Below are positions 33,937 to 41,969 of a stretch of DNA of 64,000 bases, piece after piece. The notes under the pieces are model-generated. The model was given only the letters and a program-made list of their open reading frames with translations, made no database searches and was not told where the DNA came from. Position 1 is the first letter of the stretch. Each line of letters opens with the position of its first letter. The DNA is taken from assembly GCA_045645665.1 (NCBI GenBank), contig JAZRJF010000064.1:7133-71132 (forward strand), written 5' to 3'. The position numbers and the translations under genes were made by a program. This DNA is from ISDg sp045645665 (GTDB lineage Bacteria > Bacillota > Clostridia > Lachnospirales > Lachnospiraceae).

Positions 33937-35016
33937 GTGGTTCGCAAGTTGAGTGCGGATGAGTTAACAAAAGAGTTTTTTGAAGGCTTTCTCGAATCGT
34001 GGAGCGCGGATAAGTGTTACCGAAAGGTACAGGGCGAATGGACGATCGTCGAAGAGAGAAATGTGCCCGGAGATATTGACAATGAGCGCAAGAGGCTGCT
34101 GGCTGTTTTGCAAGCGGGCGGTACGGTGCTCAGTGCTTGGAATGGTGAGAGATGCATTTGTGTAGCCGGAATCGGTGGTAGTCTAATCGGACCGCAGCGA
34201 CAGGACATCGAATTGCTCGGAGTGCTGGTTGCGAAGTCGGAATGCTGCAAGGCAGCTGTGAAGGAGTTGTTTGAAGCGGCAAAGCAAAGCGGTAGACAGC
34301 TCGGAGCGAAATACTTGTATTTCGAGGCCGGAAGAACGATAGAGGAACAGCGTCTGTGGGAACAGCTTGGATTGCGTGAGTCGGCATGGTATCGTGAAGA
34401 TTACGATCCGAATGGTTCGAGAATCGCGATGGAATGTCCGCTTGATGGCGATTGGAGTGTTCAAGATGTCTATACGCATTGTCCGGATTTGAGCGGCAGT
34501 CGTATGATGCTGAGGCTCGTTCAGATGAGCGACGCGGATGAACTGCTTCGTTGCTATTCCGATGTAGAAGCACAGCGCATTTTCAATTCGGACAACTGTA
34601 CAAATACCTTCTGCTATGAGACGGCAGCAGAGATGGAGGAATGCATCCTGTTTTGGTTGGATGCGTACGAAGCCAAAGAATTTGTGAGGTTTACGATTCA
34701 GGATACTTGGTTGAATCAGGCCGTAGGAACGGTTGAGCTGTTTCACTATATGGGCGAGGGCTCGTGGAAGCATCGCGGTGTACTTCGACTCGACATCTGT
34801 TCCGAATATGAAACAGAAGAGCGTCTGACGGAGATTTTGCAGCTGATCAATCGGTATACGTACGATTTGTTCCATGTGTCGACCTTGGCAACGAAGGCCA
34901 TTCCCGAGGCGAAGAATCGTATTGCGGCATTGCAGCAGACCGGATTCCAACCGACGGAAGAGAAGCTTCAGGGCAGATACGGTGACTATTACATAAGAGA
35001 GTGTCTGCATAGTTAG
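33937..35016 (+). CDS. Two-domain GNAT acetyltransferase
   Basis: A 359-residue protein in which two GNAT-like domains appear to be joined. The first (about 1-165) contains IELLGVLVAKSECCKAAVKE with a degenerate acetyl-CoA loop and a C-terminal LYFEAGRTIEEQRLWEQLGL; the second (about 185-355) is like RimJ/RimL, with MLRLVQMSDADELLRCYSD and VGTVELFHYMGEG. Neither shows a perfect Q/R-x-x-G-x-G/A loop, so activity of either domain is uncertain. Start is GTG 33937 after GGAGGTGAG. Substrate unknown. A terminator follows. Confidence 0.7.
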   Translation: MVRKLSADELTKEFFEGFLESWSADKCYRKVQGEWTIVEERNVPGDIDNERKRLLAVLQAGGTVLSAWNGERCICVAGIGGSLIGPQRQDIELLGVLVAKSECCKAAVKELFEAAKQSGRQLGAKYLYFEAGRTIEEQRLWEQLGLRESAWYREDYDPNGSRIAMECPLDGDWSVQDVYTHCPDLSGSRMMLRLVQMSDADELLRCYSDVEAQRIFNSDNCTNTFCYETAAEMEECILFWLDAYEAKEFVRFTIQDTWLNQAVGTVELFHYMGEGSWKHRGVLRLDICSEYETEERLTEILQLINRYTYDLFHVSTLATKAIPEAKNRIAALQQTGFQPTEEKLQGRYGDYYIRECLHS

Positions 35017-35036
35017 CGGCGATAAGGGTTTACAGG

Positions 35037-35077
35037 AAGAGCGGACGTCCGAACAAGGCGTGCCGCTCTTTTTTTAT
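35037..35077 (+). terminator. Rho-independent terminator
   Basis: AAGAGCGGACG (35037-35047) pairs with CGTGCCGCTCTT (35059-35070; one bulge) followed by seven T. Confidence 0.8.
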
Positions 35078-35101
35078 TTCGAAAAGAAATGACCAATGAC
35101 C

Positions 35102-35130
35102 TTGCGAAGTGCGGGGAAAATGGATATACT
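35102..35130 (+). promoter_or_regulatory. SigA promoter of the HD-hydrolase gene
   Basis: TTGCGA (35102-35107), 17 nt, TATACT (35125-35130). Confidence 0.65.
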
Positions 35131-35205
35131 GAGGGTAGAGGCGCGGTAAGCTTTTGTATGCGCGCGACATTTGGACAGTATGATTGACAGTATGGGAGGA
35201 AGACT

Positions 35206-35862
35206 ATGATTACGCTTGAAGAACTAAAGAAGGATGCGGCGATTCGTACGTACATTACTCGTGCGGACAAGTCACTCGAGGCACTTGGATACACGGAGCA
35301 CAGCTTCGCACATGTGACTAAGGTGGCTGAGACGGCGAGCTATATCTTACGTACGCTCGGACATTCGGAACACGAACAGGAGCTTGCGCGAATTGCGGGC
35401 TATCTTCACGATATAGGCAATTTGGTCAATCGTCAGGAGCACTCACAGAGCGGAGCTGTAATGGCATTTCGAATTCTCGACCGCATGAACATGGAGGCTG
35501 AGGACATTGCTACGATTGTGACTGCAATCGGAAACCACGATGAGGGAACCGGTGTGCCGGTGGACGACGTGGCGGCGGCATTGATTTTGGCGGACAAGTC
35601 CGACGTTCGCAGAAGTCGAGTGAGAAATCAGGCGTATGAGACCTTTGACATCCACGACCGCGTGAATTACTCCGTAACGAATTCGGAGCTGTTGATAGAC
35701 GAAGAGGGTAGAGTTACGCTCACGCTTGAGGTAGACACGCAGTACGGTAGTATTATGGACTATTTTGAGATATTCATGGGTCGTATGCTCATGTGCCGTA
35801 AGGCGGCGGAAAAGCTCGGTCTACAGTTTAAGCTGATCATCAACGGGCAGCAGCTCATCTGA
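35206..35862 (+). CDS. HD-domain phosphohydrolase
   Basis: A 218-residue metal-dependent hydrolase. The HD ligands are HSFAHVTKVAETA (His), IAGYLHDIGNLV (His-Asp) and AIGNHDEGTG (His), with a further Asp in LILADKSDVRRSRV, matching the HD superfamily that hydrolyses nucleotides or second messengers. No sensor domain is attached. GGGAGGAAG precedes ATG 35206. The 3' end overlaps a 29-bp duplication, and the TGA stop overlaps a potential ATG (35862) in frame with the following beta-glucosidase, so the two genes are likely cotranscribed. Confidence 0.85.
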   Translation: MITLEELKKDAAIRTYITRADKSLEALGYTEHSFAHVTKVAETASYILRTLGHSEHEQELARIAGYLHDIGNLVNRQEHSQSGAVMAFRILDRMNMEAEDIATIVTAIGNHDEGTGVPVDDVAAALILADKSDVRRSRVRNQAYETFDIHDRVNYSVTNSELLIDEEGRVTLTLEVDTQYGSIMDYFEIFMGRMLMCRKAAEKLGLQFKLIINGQQLI

Positions 35863-35887
35863 TGAACAACAACGGGCAGCAGCTCAT
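35841..35887 (+). repeat. 29-bp tandem duplication at a gene junction
   Basis: CAACGGGCAGCAGCTCAT occurs exactly at 35841-35858 and 35870-35887, start-to-start 29 bp. The first copy encodes the end of the HD protein (NGQQLI-stop); the second lies in the next gene's upstream region and again reads NGQQLI in the frame of the beta-glucosidase, since 29 bp shifts the frame by two. Confidence 0.85.
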
Positions 35888-35909
35888 TTCATTAGGAGGC
35901 AGAGAAGGT

Positions 35910-38708
35910 ATGGGGTATCAGTTGAATTATCCGTTGTATGAGGAGCTGGCGCGTCGCGTTATCGCGGAGGGCTGTGTGCTGCTTCGCAACGAGAACAAGG
36001 CGCTTCCTCTTTCGGAGGGGATGCGCGTGGCGCTTTACGGACGTGCGCAATTCCACGAGTATAAGTCGGGAACCGGCTCGGGTGGTCTGGTAAATGCTCC
36101 GAAGAGAGTGAGAATTCTCGATGCATTGCAGAGCGAGCAGGGCATTTTCCTCGATGAAGGACTCGGGCAGGTGTACGCGAAGTGGAGCGAGGAGAATCCA
36201 TACGTAGAGGGCATCGGCTGGGGACAGGAGCGTTGGTCTCAAGACGAGATGCCGCTCGATGCCGAGCTTGCATATGAGGTGGCGAAGCGAACGGATGCGG
36301 CGATTGTGATTATCGGTCGCAGTGCGGGAGAGGACCGTGACAACAAGGTGGTCGAGGGCTCGTATCTTCTGACAGAGGCGGAGCTTTCGATGCTGAAGAC
36401 GGTCTGTGCAGCGCACGAGCGCGTGATTTTGCTGTTGAACACCGGCAACGTCATCGATATGAGCTTCCTTGAGGAATGCAGGCCGCAGGCAGTGATGTAC
36501 GTATGGCAGGGCGGTATGATTAGCGGACTCGGTGTGGTAGATTTGCTCGTCGGTCGTGAGAGCCCGTCGGGAAGCTTGGTCGATACGATTGCTTATAAGG
36601 TAGAGGACTATCCGTCGGACTGCAACTTCGGTGATTCGGTCCGCGACATTTACGCCGAGGACATCTACGTCGGTTATCGCTATTTTGAAACGGTGGCGAA
36701 GGACAAGGTGCAGTTTCCGTTCGGCTATGGTCTGTCGTACACCGCATTTTCGATAGAGCCCGGACAGGCGGCCTTTGACGGGGAGTTCTGTTTTTTGAGC
36801 GCTACGGTAACGAATGTCGGTGACGTGTCGGGCAAATGCACGGTTCAGGCCTACATGCAGGCACCGCAAGGTCAGCTCGGCAAGCCGCTTCGCACGCTTG
36901 TCGGCTTTGAAAAGACGGAGACGCTTGAGCCCGGTCAGAGCGAGAGCCTGATCTTTGCAATTGATAAAAGAGAGCTTTCCTCTTACGACGACAGTGGCAA
37001 ATCCGGCTATCCGGAGAGCTTCGTCATGGAGAAGGGCGTGTATTATATGTATCTCGGTGAAAATGTGCGAGATGCGGAGGAGGTCTACAGCTTCACTTTG
37101 CAGGAGACGCTTCTTGTGGAGCAGAAGGAAGCTGCAATGAGACCGATTGTGCCGTTCGAGCGTATGAAGCCGGATTTGCGCGGCGGAGAATACGTGATGG
37201 GTACGGAGGAGACACCTCTTCGTGAGGAGGAGCCGACGTATATGATGCCGAAGGCGCTTGATTTTACCGGCGACAAAGGCTATAAGCTGGCCGATGTGCT
37301 GAGCGGTAAGGTTACGATGGAGCATTTTCTTGCGCAGCTTACGGAGGAGGAGATGTTCGGCCTCATTCGCGGCGAGGGCATGGGAAGTCCGAAGGCGACT
37401 CCCGGAACGGCATCGACCTTCGGTGGCGTATCGGAGAGCTTGAAGGCGTACGGGATTCCGTGCGGCTGCTGTGCGGACGGACCGAGCGGATTGCGACTTG
37501 ACTGCGGTACGAAGGCATTTTCCTTGCCAAACGGTACGTTGATTGCCTGTACGATGAACCGCAGCCTCGTGAGCGATTTGTTTGAGCAGTTCGGCCTCGA
37601 AGCGCGCCTGAATCACGTGGATACGGTGTTGGGTCCCGGTATGAACATTCACAGACATCCTCTGAACGGACGTAACTTTGAATATTTCAGTGAGGACCCG
37701 TATGTGACCGGACAGATGGCGGCAGCGGAGCTGGAGGGCTTCGCGAGAGCGGGAGTGACCGGCACGCTGAAGCATTTTTGCGGCAACAATCAAGAGATGA
37801 ACCGCTATTCGCTCGATTCCGTTGTATCGGAGCGTGCGCTTCGTGAGATTTACCTTCGTGGCTTTGAGATTGCAATCCGCGAGGGAGGTGCGTACCTCGT
37901 GATGACGACCTACGGACGTGTGAACGGCATGTGGACCTCGACGGATCCGGAGCTGAATACGGGCATTTTGCGCGAGCAGTGGTACTTCGAAGGCATGGTT
38001 ATGACCGATTGGTGGGCGGCGATCAATGAACAGGATCGCTATGATGCACTTGGTAGTCGCGGAAGCCATACGAATTTTGCGGCAATGGTCAATGCGCAAA
38101 ATGATGTGTATATGTGCTGTCCGGACGGCTCAAAGAACGATCACGGCGACAACCTAAGAGAAGCCTTTGAGGCGGGGATTTTGACGAGAGACGCGCTTGT
38201 GCGGTCGGCGGCAAATGTATGCGGAGCGTTGCTTCGTACACCGGCGATGCTGCGTATGTGCGGAGCGCCCGATGACGTAGAGGTAATCGGTCGTACGGCG
38301 GAATGGGAGCTGGAGATCAACGAAGAGGTTCCGTATTTTAAGGTGGACGACGAGATTACCATTGATCTGAGCGGCGTAACGACGAAGCGCGGCAGCATCT
38401 ACGCATTTGGCTGGGAGCTTACGAAGCCGGGCGGCTATGAGCTTGAGCTGACTGCAATCGGCGAGGGAACGGAGGCTGCGCAGCTTCCGATTACGATGTA
38501 CGCATCGGGCATTCCGGTGTCGGTATTTTTGTTCCACGGAACGAACGGACAGGAGGTTACGCAGACGAAGAAGATTTATTTCAATGCCAATTATGCGGTG
38601 CAAAGATTCTTCTTCACGAAGACCGGTCTTACGCTGAAGAGCATGCGCTTGCGTTACGTTTCCGACCCGGATACCGCGAGCGGAAGCGGAGAATATGTAC
38701 ACGGATAA
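35910..38708 (+). CDS. Glycoside hydrolase family 3 with permuted domain order (beta-glucosidase-like)
   Basis: A 932-residue cytoplasmic enzyme. The usual GH3 order is reversed: the alpha/beta-sandwich (C-terminal domain in most GH3) comes first, with CVLLRNENKALPLSEG near residue 20 and FPFGYGLSYTAF near 270, then a fibronectin-III-like domain, then the (beta/alpha)8 barrel (about 450-760) with LGPGMNIHRHPLNGRNFEY, GTLKHFCGNNQEMNR and the nucleophile Asp ~700 in VMTDWWAAI. A final ~120-residue beta domain follows. Reversed order is known for rumen enzymes of Ruminococcus albus and Butyrivibrio. ATG 35910 has AGGAGG 10 nt upstream; ATG 35862 lacks one. Likely hydrolyses beta-glucosides; exact specificity is inferred. 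Confidence 0.92.
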   Translation: MGYQLNYPLYEELARRVIAEGCVLLRNENKALPLSEGMRVALYGRAQFHEYKSGTGSGGLVNAPKRVRILDALQSEQGIFLDEGLGQVYAKWSEENPYVEGIGWGQERWSQDEMPLDAELAYEVAKRTDAAIVIIGRSAGEDRDNKVVEGSYLLTEAELSMLKTVCAAHERVILLLNTGNVIDMSFLEECRPQAVMYVWQGGMISGLGVVDLLVGRESPSGSLVDTIAYKVEDYPSDCNFGDSVRDIYAEDIYVGYRYFETVAKDKVQFPFGYGLSYTAFSIEPGQAAFDGEFCFLSATVTNVGDVSGKCTVQAYMQAPQGQLGKPLRTLVGFEKTETLEPGQSESLIFAIDKRELSSYDDSGKSGYPESFVMEKGVYYMYLGENVRDAEEVYSFTLQETLLVEQKEAAMRPIVPFERMKPDLRGGEYVMGTEETPLREEEPTYMMPKALDFTGDKGYKLADVLSGKVTMEHFLAQLTEEEMFGLIRGEGMGSPKATPGTASTFGGVSESLKAYGIPCGCCADGPSGLRLDCGTKAFSLPNGTLIACTMNRSLVSDLFEQFGLEARLNHVDTVLGPGMNIHRHPLNGRNFEYFSEDPYVTGQMAAAELEGFARAGVTGTLKHFCGNNQEMNRYSLDSVVSERALREIYLRGFEIAIREGGAYLVMTTYGRVNGMWTSTDPELNTGILREQWYFEGMVMTDWWAAINEQDRYDALGSRGSHTNFAAMVNAQNDVYMCCPDGSKNDHGDNLREAFEAGILTRDALVRSAANVCGALLRTPAMLRMCGAPDDVEVIGRTAEWELEINEEVPYFKVDDEITIDLSGVTTKRGSIYAFGWELTKPGGYELELTAIGEGTEAAQLPITMYASGIPVSVFLFHGTNGQEVTQTKKIYFNANYAVQRFFFTKTGLTLKSMRLRYVSDPDTASGSGEYVHG

Positions 38709-38715
38709 AGAAACG

Positions 38716-38760
38716 AGCACCTGTAACTGCCACGAACGGTAGTTGCAGGTGCTGCTTTTT
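38716..38760. terminator. Terminator between convergent genes
   Basis: AGCACCTGTAACTGCC (38716-38731) pairs with GGTAGTTGCAGGTGCT (38738-38753), then TTTTTTT. Confidence 0.85.
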
Positions 38761-39177
38761 TTATTGCGGAAATTCCACCGGAAGCTCCAGCGGCTCGGTC
38801 TTTACGACGATGTACGGATAGCTCGGCGTATTGGCGACCTGATCCTGTTCGGACGGGCCGACTAAAATCGGGTCAAAGTAGATGGCGCTGCTATCTTTGC
38901 AAAGCGAGCGCACCTGAATTGAATAGCCGCCGGTCTCCTGCACACCGTATCCCTTTACGAGATAGAGAGCGTCGGTCGTGGCGTAGGTGAGCTGAAAGGG
39001 ATGCTGCTTGCGCTGGTTGATGATTGTCTGCAGATTGTCCGGCAAATCCTGCTCGGTTACAATGGTATACTCCAAATCCGTTAACTCTCCCGTCGACTCG
39101 GCTTCCTTTCCGCAGGAGGTCGTAAATGCGATGGCAAATGCAAGGATGGCGACGAGGAATGCGAGTAGCTTTTTCAT
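38761..39177 (-). CDS. PrcB-like lipoprotein
   Basis: A 138-residue lipoprotein (lipobox FTTSC-G at about residue 22) whose mature part resembles PrcB_C domains: LYLVKGYGVQETGGYSIQV and DPILVGPSEQDQVANTPSYP are the conserved segments of that small beta-fold (the subunit of the dentilisin protease complex in Treponema). In Clostridia such proteins occur alone; function is unknown. GGAAGGAA precedes ATG 39177. Confidence 0.78.
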   Translation of the reverse strand: MKKLLAFLVAILAFAIAFTTSCGKEAESTGELTDLEYTIVTEQDLPDNLQTIINQRKQHPFQLTYATTDALYLVKGYGVQETGGYSIQVRSLCKDSSAIYFDPILVGPSEQDQVANTPSYPYIVVKTEPLELPVEFPQ

Positions 39178-39246
39178 GCACGTTCCTTCCTATGGAGAAT
39201 GTTTGTTGTATCGTATGCGAGTAGGACGGTGACTATGCATTTTCCC

Positions 39247-39276
39247 GGAATATCGTGCGACAGTGTCGCATATGCT
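39247..39276 (+). promoter_or_regulatory. SigE-like promoter with an internal palindrome
   Basis: GGAATATC (39247-39254), 14 nt and CATATGCT (39269-39276) resemble SigE (mother-cell) promoters. A perfect 7+1+7 palindrome TGCGACAGTGTCGCA (39256-39270) fills the spacer and touches the -10 element, the usual position for a repressor site. The predicted start (about 39283) falls shortly before the SD at 39291, consistent with a spore-coat gene. Confidence 0.45.
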
Positions 39277-39300
39277 TTGGAAGAGCGCATGGAGGTAACT

Positions 39301-40920
39301 ATGGAATTATTGAAAAAGCATATACACAGGAATCAGGTGATCGGCAGAAGCACAATGCAATTTACGGTGGATGAGGATTATAACGTACCGGATGCAAAGC
39401 CCGACATGCTGGAAATCATCCGTGCGCATGGCGAGGTTCGTGTTCAGGAGCAGCGCGTAAAGGGAGACAAATGTTTCGTTCGTGGCGTAGTTGCTTGCAC
39501 TGTATTGTACATAGGAGAGGAGGGCGGGCTACCGGTACAGGCGCTGGAGGTCGAGGCACCATTTGACGAGCTGCTCAACCTAGAGCAGGACGCAGAGGGA
39601 GACGTTGTGCGCGTGCAGGCTGTGCTGGAGGAGCTGTCCGCATCGATGATTCATTCCCGCAAATACGCACTGAAGGGTTTGCTGCGACTGAATCTTACCG
39701 CAAATCGCCTCGTGGACGTGGAAAGTGCGGTGGAGATGCCGGAACACGGAGTGGTCGAGGGGCTGGAGCGTAAGCTGAAAAAGAAGTCACTGTGGAGCGT
39801 GGCGGTGGACCGACAGGAAAACTATCGTGTACGCGAGAGTGTGCTGCTCGCCGGAAATAAGCCGGAGATTCGCTCGATACTCAGTAAGGAAGCCGCATTT
39901 CGCAACATGGAATTTCGCCCGCAAAGCGAGCAGCTGCTTCTCAAGGGTGAGCTCGAGCTGTTCGTGCTCTATTGCTCCGAGGACGACCGTCTTACATGGG
40001 TAAGCGAGGAACTGCCGATTACGGCGACCATTCCGATTAGCGGCCTACGCGAGGAGATGGTTCCGCACATCACGTGGAAGATGGGAAGCTGCATCGTTAC
40101 ACCACAGGAGGATAACGACGGCGAGGTTCGCATTTTGGATATCGAGGTGCCGCTTGAGCTAAATGTAATGGCTTACGAAGAGGAGCTGTGTCAGGTCATG
40201 ACGGATGTGTACTCCGTGACAAAGCAAGTGACGCCGATCTATCAAGAGGACGTGCTGGAAAGCTTGATGAACAAAAATCTGTATCGTTTTCGCGACAATG
40301 CGAGAGTATCCATTGCTGCCGGAGCGCCGCCGATGAAATCGATTTGCTACGCCGGCGGAGAGGTTAAGGTAGACGAGGTAATGCTTCAAGAGGATGGCGT
40401 GCTCGTGGAAGGTGTCGTTGATGCCGTGCTGTACTACGAAACCGAAGAGGAGGCCAGACCGCTTGCTTGTCACAGAGCACAGCTGCCGTTTTCGCAGCTT
40501 GTGGAGGTTCGGGGCATCGCAGCGGATTACGTCGACGCGAGCAAACGAAAGCCCGGCGCGCAGGAAAATGACCTGCTGGGCTATGTGCACGAGGTGTTCC
40601 CGGGAATCGATCAGATTTCAGCGGTTATGCTTGACGAGCGCGAGCTGGAGCTCAAGGTGGCGGTTCACCTGGATACGCTTGTGCTTGAGCAACGCAAGGA
40701 AGCATTTCTGGTTGGGGTAGACGAAGCTGCATTTTCCGAGGAAATGCTGGCGCAGCTGCCGAATCTCGTTTGCTATTTTGTAAAGCCGGGAGACGATTGG
40801 TGGAGCATCGCAAAGAAGTATCTCACAACCATTCGAAGAATCGAGCAATACAACGAGTGCTCTCTCGATGCACCGCCGGTGCCGGGCAGTAAGCTGCTGC
40901 TCATCAGACCGCAGTGCTAG
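39301..40920 (+). CDS. SPOCS (DUF3794) and LysM domain spore-envelope protein
   Basis: A 539-residue protein, no signal peptide, with repeated SPOCS/DUF3794 domains (starting at about 30, 180 and 310; typical segments VPDAKPDMLEIIRAHGEV, NKPEIRSILSKEAAF, ICYAGGEVKVDEVML) and a C-terminal LysM domain (about 488-535): CYFVKPGDDWWSIAKKYLT. This layout is common in clostridial proteins of the spore coat or cortex interface, where LysM binds glycan strands. ATG 39301 follows GGAGG (39291-39295) at 5 nt. A SigE-like promoter lies upstream, consistent with mother-cell expression. Confidence 0.9.
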   Translation: MELLKKHIHRNQVIGRSTMQFTVDEDYNVPDAKPDMLEIIRAHGEVRVQEQRVKGDKCFVRGVVACTVLYIGEEGGLPVQALEVEAPFDELLNLEQDAEGDVVRVQAVLEELSASMIHSRKYALKGLLRLNLTANRLVDVESAVEMPEHGVVEGLERKLKKKSLWSVAVDRQENYRVRESVLLAGNKPEIRSILSKEAAFRNMEFRPQSEQLLLKGELELFVLYCSEDDRLTWVSEELPITATIPISGLREEMVPHITWKMGSCIVTPQEDNDGEVRILDIEVPLELNVMAYEEELCQVMTDVYSVTKQVTPIYQEDVLESLMNKNLYRFRDNARVSIAAGAPPMKSICYAGGEVKVDEVMLQEDGVLVEGVVDAVLYYETEEEARPLACHRAQLPFSQLVEVRGIAADYVDASKRKPGAQENDLLGYVHEVFPGIDQISAVMLDERELELKVAVHLDTLVLEQRKEAFLVGVDEAAFSEEMLAQLPNLVCYFVKPGDDWWSIAKKYLTTIRRIEQYNECSLDAPPVPGSKLLLIRPQC

Positions 40921-40956
40921 AGAGAAGGTTTGTCATATTACAAGTGGAGAACATAG

Positions 40957-40986
40957 AAAAGGCGGCGGAAGAATCCGTCGCCTTGC
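40957..40986. terminator. Terminator between convergent genes
   Basis: AAGGCGGCGG (40959-40968) pairs with CCGTCGCCTT (40975-40984). Confidence 0.75.
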
Positions 40987-40989
40987 TAC

Positions 40990-41847
40990 TTACCAAGTTG
41001 TCAAGAAGGTCTGTCCGCCATAGGCGCCGACCTTGAAATGATAAAATGCCTCATTTGCCTTCTGCTCATCGGAAAACAGACCGAATACGGTAGGGCCTGA
41101 GCCGCTCATAAGAGAGCCGTCCGCACCGAGCTGAAGCATCGTCTCACGAATCTCGGTCACCTCGGGGTGATGAGCCTCCGTGACGTCCGCGAGCACATTG
41201 CCGAGTCGCGATACGATACCCGGATAGTCGCCTTGCTGCAGTGCGACAAGCATGCCGTCCACATCGGGATGGCGAGTCTGTTCGTTCAGGACAAGGTTTT
41301 CGTATACAAAGCGTGTGCTAACGCTGATGTTCGGTTTAACAATCAATACATGGCACGCGGGAGGGGAAGGGATTGCGGTCAAGATCTCTCCGATGCCCTC
41401 AGAGAGTGCGGTGCCACCCTGCAAGCAAAACGGAATATCCGCGCCGAGTCGCACGCCCAGCTCTTGAAGCTGCGTCAGCGTCAGTCCGGTGCCGAAAAGC
41501 TCGTTCAGACCGGTCAGTGTCGCTGCGGCATCGGCACTTCCACCTGCCATTCCGGCAGCTACGGGGATGTGCTTTTCGAGGTTGATGTACACGCCGCTTC
41601 GAACTCCGGTATGTGCAAAAAACAGTTCCGCCGCCTCGTAAACCAAGTTGCCCTTACCGGCCGGCAGGAAGCCTAGATTCGTCTTAAGCAGAATCGCATC
41701 CTTTGAAATGGTCGAAATCGTGAGCTTATCGTAAAGCTGGATTGTCTGCATAATCATGCGAACGTCGTGATAGCCGTTCGGACGGCGTCCGACAACATCG
41801 AGAGCCAGATTGATCTTCGCGTGTGCGCGCAATTGAATCGTATCCAT
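40990..41847 (-). CDS. ispE: 4-diphosphocytidyl-2-C-methyl-D-erythritol kinase
   Basis: A 285-residue GHMP kinase of the MEP isoprenoid pathway, phosphorylating CDP-methylerythritol. Seen: AHAKINLALDVVGRRPNGYH at the N-terminus (catalytic Lys), the ATP-binding loop PVAAGMAGGSADAAATL (about 92-108), GADIPFCLQGG (catalytic Asp) and GSGPTVFGLF at the C-terminus. Length is typical. AAAGGAAG precedes ATG 41847. It lies downstream of spoIIR on the same strand, as in many Firmicutes neighbourhoods. Confidence 0.96.
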   Translation of the reverse strand: MDTIQLRAHAKINLALDVVGRRPNGYHDVRMIMQTIQLYDKLTISTISKDAILLKTNLGFLPAGKGNLVYEAAELFFAHTGVRSGVYINLEKHIPVAAGMAGGSADAAATLTGLNELFGTGLTLTQLQELGVRLGADIPFCLQGGTALSEGIGEILTAIPSPPACHVLIVKPNISVSTRFVYENLVLNEQTRHPDVDGMLVALQQGDYPGIVSRLGNVLADVTEAHHPEVTEIRETMLQLGADGSLMSGSGPTVFGLFSDEQKANEAFYHFKVGAYGGQTFLTTW

Positions 41848-41969
41848 AGTGCTTCCTTTCAGGCAAATGTACTACCGTCATTATACCTACCCGATGCGCC
41901 GTCTGTCAAGGTGCGCATAGCATAGCAAGGAGTTGCTTCACTCTTGACGCCATAGGGGCATATGACCTC

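Noticed and set aside
35892..38099. 735-codon minus-strand open frame opposite the GH3 gene
   Set aside because: Shadow of a well-supported GH3 enzyme; composition (Arg, His, Leu) and lack of start signals argue against coding.
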